From positions 250,001 to 314,000 of the forward strand of contig NW_027506877.1 of the NCBI RefSeq assembly GCF_052324685.1: DNA of 64,000 nt, in the 5' to 3' direction. The notes below the pieces were generated by a model. It was not told where the DNA came from. It saw only the letters and a program-made list of their open reading frames with translations, and searched no databases. Position numbers and translations under genes: made by a program. Below are positions 47,029 through 54,500 of this stretch, piece after piece (within the stretch, counting starts at the first letter, position 1; every line of letters begins with the position of its first letter). This DNA comes from Brachyhypopomus gauderio (Eukaryota; Chordata; Actinopteri; Gymnotiformes; Hypopomidae).

Positions 47029-49337
47029 CTCGCAGGACCAGCGCCTGAAGGAGATGAGCACACACACTCCCTCTGCGTCTCCTGCAGCTCCACCCGTCAG
47101 CAGGGCCACCAACCACACTGTGGCCCTCGACCCCTTCACCAACCACACCACCTCCACCCCTGCCAACAACTGGTCTCTCCCTCTCTCTCGCTCTCTCTCT
47201 CTCCCACACCACACCCAGTGTTACTGCTCCTGTAGCATCCACCCACCTAGCAGTCTAGTTTCACCACTGTGTGGCCTTGTAATAATAATAATAATATATC
47301 CTAGATAAGTGTTTATACACTGTGTGGGCTGTCTGGTGTCCCGTCTAGCGGGGGACATTGTCCCCTGGAGACGTGTCCCTCCCCTCTCTCACGTCCTCCC
47401 TCTCCTCCTCCCCCAGCATGGCCCCCCTCGCCAGTGACCTGTTTGACGTCCAGCCAGCGTTCATCCCAGCGCTGCACAGTCCCTCCTCCATCACCACAGC
47501 CACCAGTGCCTGGGGAGGTAGGCTCGCCCTCCGCCCGCCCCCGCTGCTCCGCTCCTGGGGCCGCCGCTCCACTCCAGGCCCCAGGAGGGGGTGGGGGAAG
47601 GGGTTGGAGGACACGGCGTGGGTCTGGGTGGGGGACGGGGTGGGGGACACGGCGTGGGTCTGGGTGGAGGACAGGGTGGAGGACACTGCGTGGGTCTGGG
47701 TGGGGGACGGGGTGGGGGACACGGCGTGGGTCTGGGTGGAGGACGGGGTGGAGGACACGGCGTGGGTCTGGATGGGGGACGGGGGGGGGGGGGGGGGGGG
47801 GAACACGGCGTGGGTCTGGGTGGGGGACGGGGTGGGGGACGGGGACGTTGGGTCAGGGGGTCTTCACCTGCATCTGAAAACAGGAAGTGGAGACGTGTTC
47901 AACACCCCAGCGCTGCCGTGCTGGTGATGGCAGAGAGTTCATCTGATATTGGATGAATAGACGACTTCCTTCATTCATACGTTCAGTATCTGGTTCATCA
48001 GACCATCTGTCTATGTGCATGTCCAAAACTTCCCCTGGTCAAGATCTATGGCACAGTGTGCAGTGGTCGAGATGTAGGGCGCAGTGGTCGAGATGTAGGG
48101 CGCAGTGGTCGAGATGTAGGGCGCAGTGCGGCTGCGGGAGGTCAGTTGTGGGCACTTCTGGAGTGGCAGCTCTCTGGATTGGTGGCAATCTGGAGAACTG
48201 TGGATGGGGGCGGGGCTGTGGGATGATGATGATCTCAGATTACAGCTACATGCTCTAATCAGCCTGCCCACAACAAGGAGCTTAGCATGCACACACACAC
48301 ACACACACGCTTACTCCTAATACCTGCAACGCTCAAATATTCACACACACAGAAATTCACGTGCACTCAAATGTGACCACGCCCATATACTCGGACCCAA
48401 ATGCTCACACAGGAATGGAGAGAACCTGAAGGCTGAATGGAGGTTCTCTGAGTTTGAGTGAGAAGATGTCTTCATTTCTCTCGTGGTTCTTTAGAATGTA
48501 ATGTAAAGGGAATAGGAAACCAGTTAAAATGGACTCCAAAAGTCTTTCTTCATTGTGCAGGTGTGACTGGGTATGACAACAACCTAAGTGTAAGAGCCAA
48601 GACTAAGGTGTGTGTGTGTGTGTGTTTGATCTGTCCTCAGGTCTGGAGAGTGGTGTTCAGCAACCAGCTCATATTCCTGCTTTGAATGTAGATTTTGATG
48701 CTGTGTTTGGGTCTCAGGCTGCGAGTGCTGAAGTAAAGCCAGCTGCGGGTAAAGTCTCGCCCCCCCCTAGAGGCGTGTGTGAAGCGTCTCGCCCCGCCCA
48801 CTGCTCTCTGCATAACTCCGCCCCTCTGACAGCTAACCCCCTCTGCCCCCGCACACTTCAGGGGGTTTGGTGAACTGCTTCCTTTGACCAAACTGGGCAC
48901 TAAAAGCTAATAAAAACTTCAACTCCCTTATCCTGCACTGCAGACGCCTTTTTCCTTTTTTTATCCTTATTTATCGGTTTTAGGCACAAGTACCAGAGGT
49001 GTTTGGTGATTTAGGGGTGTGTGTGTGTGAAATGGGAAGCTGAGAGTTGTGCTATGTTCTCATGCACGTTAGTGGAGACAGCAGGTGTGCGAGAGGGGGC
49101 GGGTCCGGCCCTCCTTCAGCACGCCCGCCGGGCCCGGGTGATGGCTGAGGGAGAATAATGAGACCTGCAGGTCACGGCTGGTTTGCCTTTGCTGAGGGGA
49201 AGGGGTTGAAAACCCAGGTGCTAACGGTCAGAGTGGGCGTGGCTTCTGTGATCCTGCACCTGACATCAGGAGTGTGGGGTGTGCAGTGTTAAACTGTAGT
49301 CCCCACTGTGAGAGAACATCCATCAGGGAGAGCAGGA

Positions 49338-49370
<33 letters not shown>

Positions 49371-51242
49371 CACACACTCTTTGCCCCCCCCCAGCCTACA
49401 CCTTCTCCATCTGTCAGTCGCCTCACTTCAGTCCTCGTCCAGAACCCCAGCAGATGCTCCTAGACTGGAGTGCATCAGCTCTCCACTCATCCTCTCATCC
49501 CACATCACGTCTGTTTATTCCTCTCACGTCTCCTCACATCTCCACATCACTGCTGCCTGACGTTGGGTGTCCATGGCACACTCGCACTCTCGCTCTCTGT
49601 CTCGCTCTCCTCCCCCCCCCCCCCCCCCCCCCCCCGTGGTTCACCCTCTGTCTTCTGTCTCTCCCCTCACTATTTTGTGCCATTAGCTAAATGGCTAGTC
49701 GCTCTCCTGTTTACAGAGGGAACTGCTGAATGACTGTGTGTGATGGAAGAACGCTAGCAATCATCCCTCTGGGTGGCTGTTGACAAACACTGTATCAATC
49801 ACCTTTATGGCTGGACCACAGTAGCTGTATCCAGGGCCTTTATAAGAAAGACTAATAGTACTTGTCCCAGACTCTGTGTGTGTGTGTGTGAGAGCTGGCT
49901 GTAGTTCTCCAGCGGTGATGGTACTTTCTGAAGGCTCCAGTGCTTGTGTGCTGCTCTAATAACATTAACTCTATTCCTCTGCAATGGGGTGTGTGTGTGT
50001 GTGTGTGTGTGCGCTTGCTGCCGCCCTGCTGTGCTCCACCATGACAGTAACACGGTAGCAAATGTCAGAGCTTCTTGTTGGTCTGCCCTGTCTGTCTCTG
50101 GGCATGTATGTTCCGTCATCAATATTTAACATCTCTCTTGTTCCCTCCCTCCCTCCCTCCCTCCCTTTCTCCCTCTCTCTCTCACCCACTCTCTCTCTCT
50201 CACCCACTCTCTCTCTCTCACCCACTCTCTCTCTCACCCACTCTCTCAGGGTTTGATGTGTTAGGAGACTTGTTGAAGCCCACTGTCCCCGCCCACAGTC
50301 AGGCTCCTGTGATGGCCCCGCCCACAGGAGGCAAGCTGCTGGCCAGCGACCTGGACTCCTCCCTGGCCAACCTCGTCGGCAGTGAGTCTGCACCCGCCCC
50401 CTCCCTCCCTTTAAGCTCCACCTCCCTTGCACATGGCGGGCCCCCATGACAGAGATGCTCCTCTGCGGTTTGTCCTGTGGATGTCGGGCACATTTAGTAG
50501 GACCGGTTTTCTACAGGGAACCTCCACCACTGGTCCAGTACGCAGTAACCTGGACTGGTGTAGTGCTCCTTCTGTACGGAGCAGATGTTGGTGAGGGACC
50601 TCGGGTACCGCGGTGAGACCAGGATGTAGTGGCGGTGTCTGCGTGTCCACACACGCTCACACCAAGAGTCTCGTGGGGCCGTTCCACTGCCAGCCAGAAT
50701 ACAGTCAGTGTTTCCGCTCCACAAATACTCCAGTAACGGATGCTGAATGATGGCTGAGCTGTCGGCCCGTCACTGTTCTGGAGTGCAGGAGTAGGAACCA
50801 CAGAGTGGAGATGTGCTGATGCAGCTTGAAGACGTGTCACCTGTGTGTGGCAGCACTGTTGGGAGCTTTTACTCACACACCCTCTCTCTCCTCTTCCTCT
50901 TCCTCTTCCTCGTTCCTGTGGCACAGATCTGCACTTTGGAGGATCAGCAGTCAAAAAGTGAGTAGCGCCTATGTGGCAGCATTGTGTTGATTTACTCATG
51001 AAATAATTCTGGTGGTGCAGTGTCGTACACACAGCAGGTCTGTCAATCCTGAGTGCCTGTGCTCTGTGTGGTGTGTGTGTGTGTGTGTGTGTGTGTGTTC
51101 AGGCCAGATATGCAGTGGACTCAGCCCGGGGAGAAGAAGCTGACAGGCGGCTCTAACTGGCAGTCCAAGACTATGAGCAGCACAACTGCCTGGAGTCCTG
51201 CACCCTTACCCCCCGCCCCCCTGCCTGTACCACACATGGTGA

Positions 51243-51273
<31 letters not shown>

Positions 51274-51486
51274 GCATGCATGGGATCTCTACCTTCACTG
51301 TGTCCACACACCAGGGACTACACATGAAAATCAGGGTGGTGTCCTGGTCTGTCTTACTGGAACTCATCCAACAAAATAACAAGTAGCAGTTTATCACGAG
51401 GGGTCCAGATGTTGTTTGGGGGGTTTAACCGCCCATAGTGTGATGTGTTGTAAAATAAACTGTTTCACTTAAAATGGCAGAACAAT

Positions 51487-51540
<54 letters not shown>

Positions 51541-54500
51541 ACGGGTAGGGTTGCAGCGGTAACCGGTTTCACGGTATTAAAATGCATGGTTATCATACCG
51601 TGTGCGTTTGCTTATTACCGATAAAAGGCAAGCCAGCGGAGAAACTGACCCGCGCATGCGCAACTCCGCTCCGGTTCAGCTACTCAGCACACAGCGGTGA
51701 GAATGGCAGAAAGTGCGTCAGATTTAACAAATGTTTTTTAACAAAAAAAAAAAGGCTAAACTAAAATCAGCGGCGAAAATGACGTAATCGCGATGGCTCC
51801 GCCCTTGTGCGAGGGCCTCGCCCGCTGTCGATTCGCGAGGTCGTGCACCTCTCAAATTTTGTAATTTCGCACACACCACGCTTCAGCTTCTGTCATGTTT
51901 GCAGGGTTCATACACCTTAACAAGGTGGAATTAAAGCACTTGTACGGCACTTTCAAGGTCCATTTCAATATTTCCCATAACGTTAAACTTATTTAACCAG
52001 ATACTGCAAAAAGAGAGGATTTATTTCTGAAATGATCCTCACAATAGAGATTTCTATATTAAGGCTTTCACAACAAGTCTGGTTTTAACATATGGCATGT
52101 AAATTAGTGGCGTCTTTCACATCCAGTGAAAGCAAGGACGTTAAAAGGCTAGTATTATACTTTCACGAGTGACCGTAGTGCGACTCTGCACACCTCGCGC
52201 GAAGCGTTTATACTTGCCGCGTCACATTCTTTGTAGTGTTGTCCGAAACGATATGTAGTATAAAGAAACACCCCTCAAAAACAGGGGAAGGAACATTTAC
52301 CTGACGAATTTTAATGTTGCTTTGTGTTTCAGGTTTGAAAAGTGCTGGAAGTGCTTTAGGCTAAAGTACTTGAAAATGCTTGAAATTTCATTAGTTTCAC
52401 AACAAATATCTGTCTGAGACAGTTCTCTTGTATTACGTTAACAAATACGAGCCTCTTGTAATTCCAGGACGAAACGTGAGAGAACGTGAAGATGTTAAGA
52501 TTGGGCGTTTTGAAAATAAACAACTATTAAATTATGTGAATAAAAAGCGAATTATTTCGAATAATTTCAAGTATATGAATAAATATTTAACTAAATTAAG
52601 TTAAATTCCAACTTAGCAGTAAAACAGACCTTTACAACAGTTGTTGATCAGACACTGACCCAGGCTTAGTTTATCAGATATTAAATCATTTAAACTAGGC
52701 CTGTGTTGAAAAAATCGATTTTCTGATTCAGAATCGATTCGCATAATATCTGATAATCGATTCGTACGTCCAAAGATCGATTTTTTTAGTGAACTTTTAC
52801 CCCCGCCTCATCACTGAATTCACGCAGGCGTGCTCGGTCTAACTAACTGTAAAACAACATGGCGTCGGACAGTGACGGTAACGACAATAGTCAAATCGGC
52901 AATCTAAAAGCAGAAGGACAGTTTATCCAGTATCAGGGACTATTTACAGTTAGTCCATGTCACTGACAGTTTACCCAGTGTTTTTACAGTTTAAAAAAAG
53001 TTAAAAATGTTCTTGTAACGTTGGGCGCAAGGCGATGGACGAGACATAATCCTTTGCACTTTCCAAATCGTTACGTTTATTACATTTACCAAAGCGCAGA
53101 CAGCGCACATAAAACACATTTACATAGAACATGTGTGACTCAAACAACGACGAGCACAGGACGCTGCGCGAACACACATTAAATAGACAAACCACATAAA
53201 CCCCACGTGATGACGAGACAAGTCACAGGTGAGGATTATCACAAGACTCACCCGCACCCACGGAGATCTACAGACGCAGACGAGTAGACGCAGACAACGT
53301 TAACAGGGACGCCCAACAGGGAGGGGTCGGGGACCGTAACGTGACAGTTCTGTTATTATATTCGCACTTTAAAGAAAAATACACGTTTACATTTTATAAT
53401 TTCAGCTTATTAAGTGTCAGCACTTTTAAAATAAAAATGCATTTGGTAGCAACAGCTTTTGGGTGAATTCTTAATTATTTCAATCATAATAATAATGCAC
53501 TGGTTAGTGTCCCAGTAGGAGTCCACTGTTGCAGATATAGACACCTCAAAGATGTCTTCTGTTTATTGTCCAGCCGTCAGTAACTACCAACTACCAGTAA
53601 CTATTTGCTGATTAATATCGATATAATACTAGTTTTAACATGTTGCTTCTGTACATAGTCAGGAAACAGCTCAAATACATTTTTAATAACACTAAACCCC
53701 GAATTGGATCGAATCGATTAAATCGAAATAAATCGATTCTTAATCTTCAGAATCGGAATCGGATCGATTCTTGGAATTTGAATCGATACCCAGCCCTAAT
53801 TTAAACTTAAATGTACTGAAATCCATGATTTAGGTTTCTCTAATTTTGCAGTATTTATATAAACACGTGTACAGCTTTTTTTTTTTTTTAAAGGAGACAT
53901 TTTGTATACAATAGTTCCAGGTTTCTACAATAAATAGTTAATTGAACATTTTAATTAAACAGTTAATTAAACTTTTGTTGTAATTTCTTTAAGGGTCAGT
54001 GTATCTTTTAATAATATATGTAACAAACTGTGATACCGTGATACTGCGGTATTTTCTGAGACTGTTATCATACCGTGAAAATCTCATACCGTTGCAACCC
54101 TAGTGACGGGGGGTGTGTGTGTGTGTGTGGGTGGGTGGGTGGGTGTGTGGGGGTGTGGGTGTGTGTGTGTGTGACCTGCGTGGGGAGATTGAAGTGTAGT
54201 GTGTGCCAGCACTGTGGGGTTGGGTGCGTGTCAGCGTGTGTAACTGTGCCCCTCACACTAACCTGCCTCCTCCTTCACTCTGTGTCTGTCCTGACCTCCT
54301 GTTTGATGGACACTGGTTAATGCCATTTACCTCACCTCTCTTCACCTTCTACCTTCACTCCCCCATGTCTCTGTCCCCCAACCCCGTCTCTCTCTGTCCC
54401 CCAACCCCGTCTCTCTCTGTCCCCCAACCCCGTCTCTCTCTGTCCCCCAACCCCGCCTCTCTCTGTCCCCCAAACCCGCTTCTCTCTGTCTCTCTCTCTC

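Larger units (their letters stand above)
51546..54102 (+). mobile_element. hAT-type transposon copy B in picalm intron 16, carrying nested insertions
   Basis: Same family and termini as the element at 3756-4976 (TAGGGTTGCAGCGGTA ... TACCGTTGCAACCCTA). The flanking 8-bp repeat is GAGACGGG at 51538-51545 and GTGACGGG at 54103-54110, one mismatch, which suggests some age. Removing the nested 1.1 kb hAT leaves 1446 bp against 1221 bp for copy A. The difference is largely an extra segment near 52230-52430. The core at about 51991-52605 is inverted relative to copy A. The terminal segments are collinear in both copies. Confidence 0.9.

Noticed and set aside
47358-47927. 189-codon Gly/Val/Trp-rich frame, ending with a GSGDVF phrase resembling human PICALM SSGDV
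   Set aside because: The frame is a G-rich minisatellite. The short resemblance is followed quickly by a stop, and no in-phase acceptor/donor pair supports an exon.
53001-53195. 64-codon minus-strand frame
   Set aside because: It lies almost entirely inside the solo LTR and resembles no retroelement protein; it is a chance frame.
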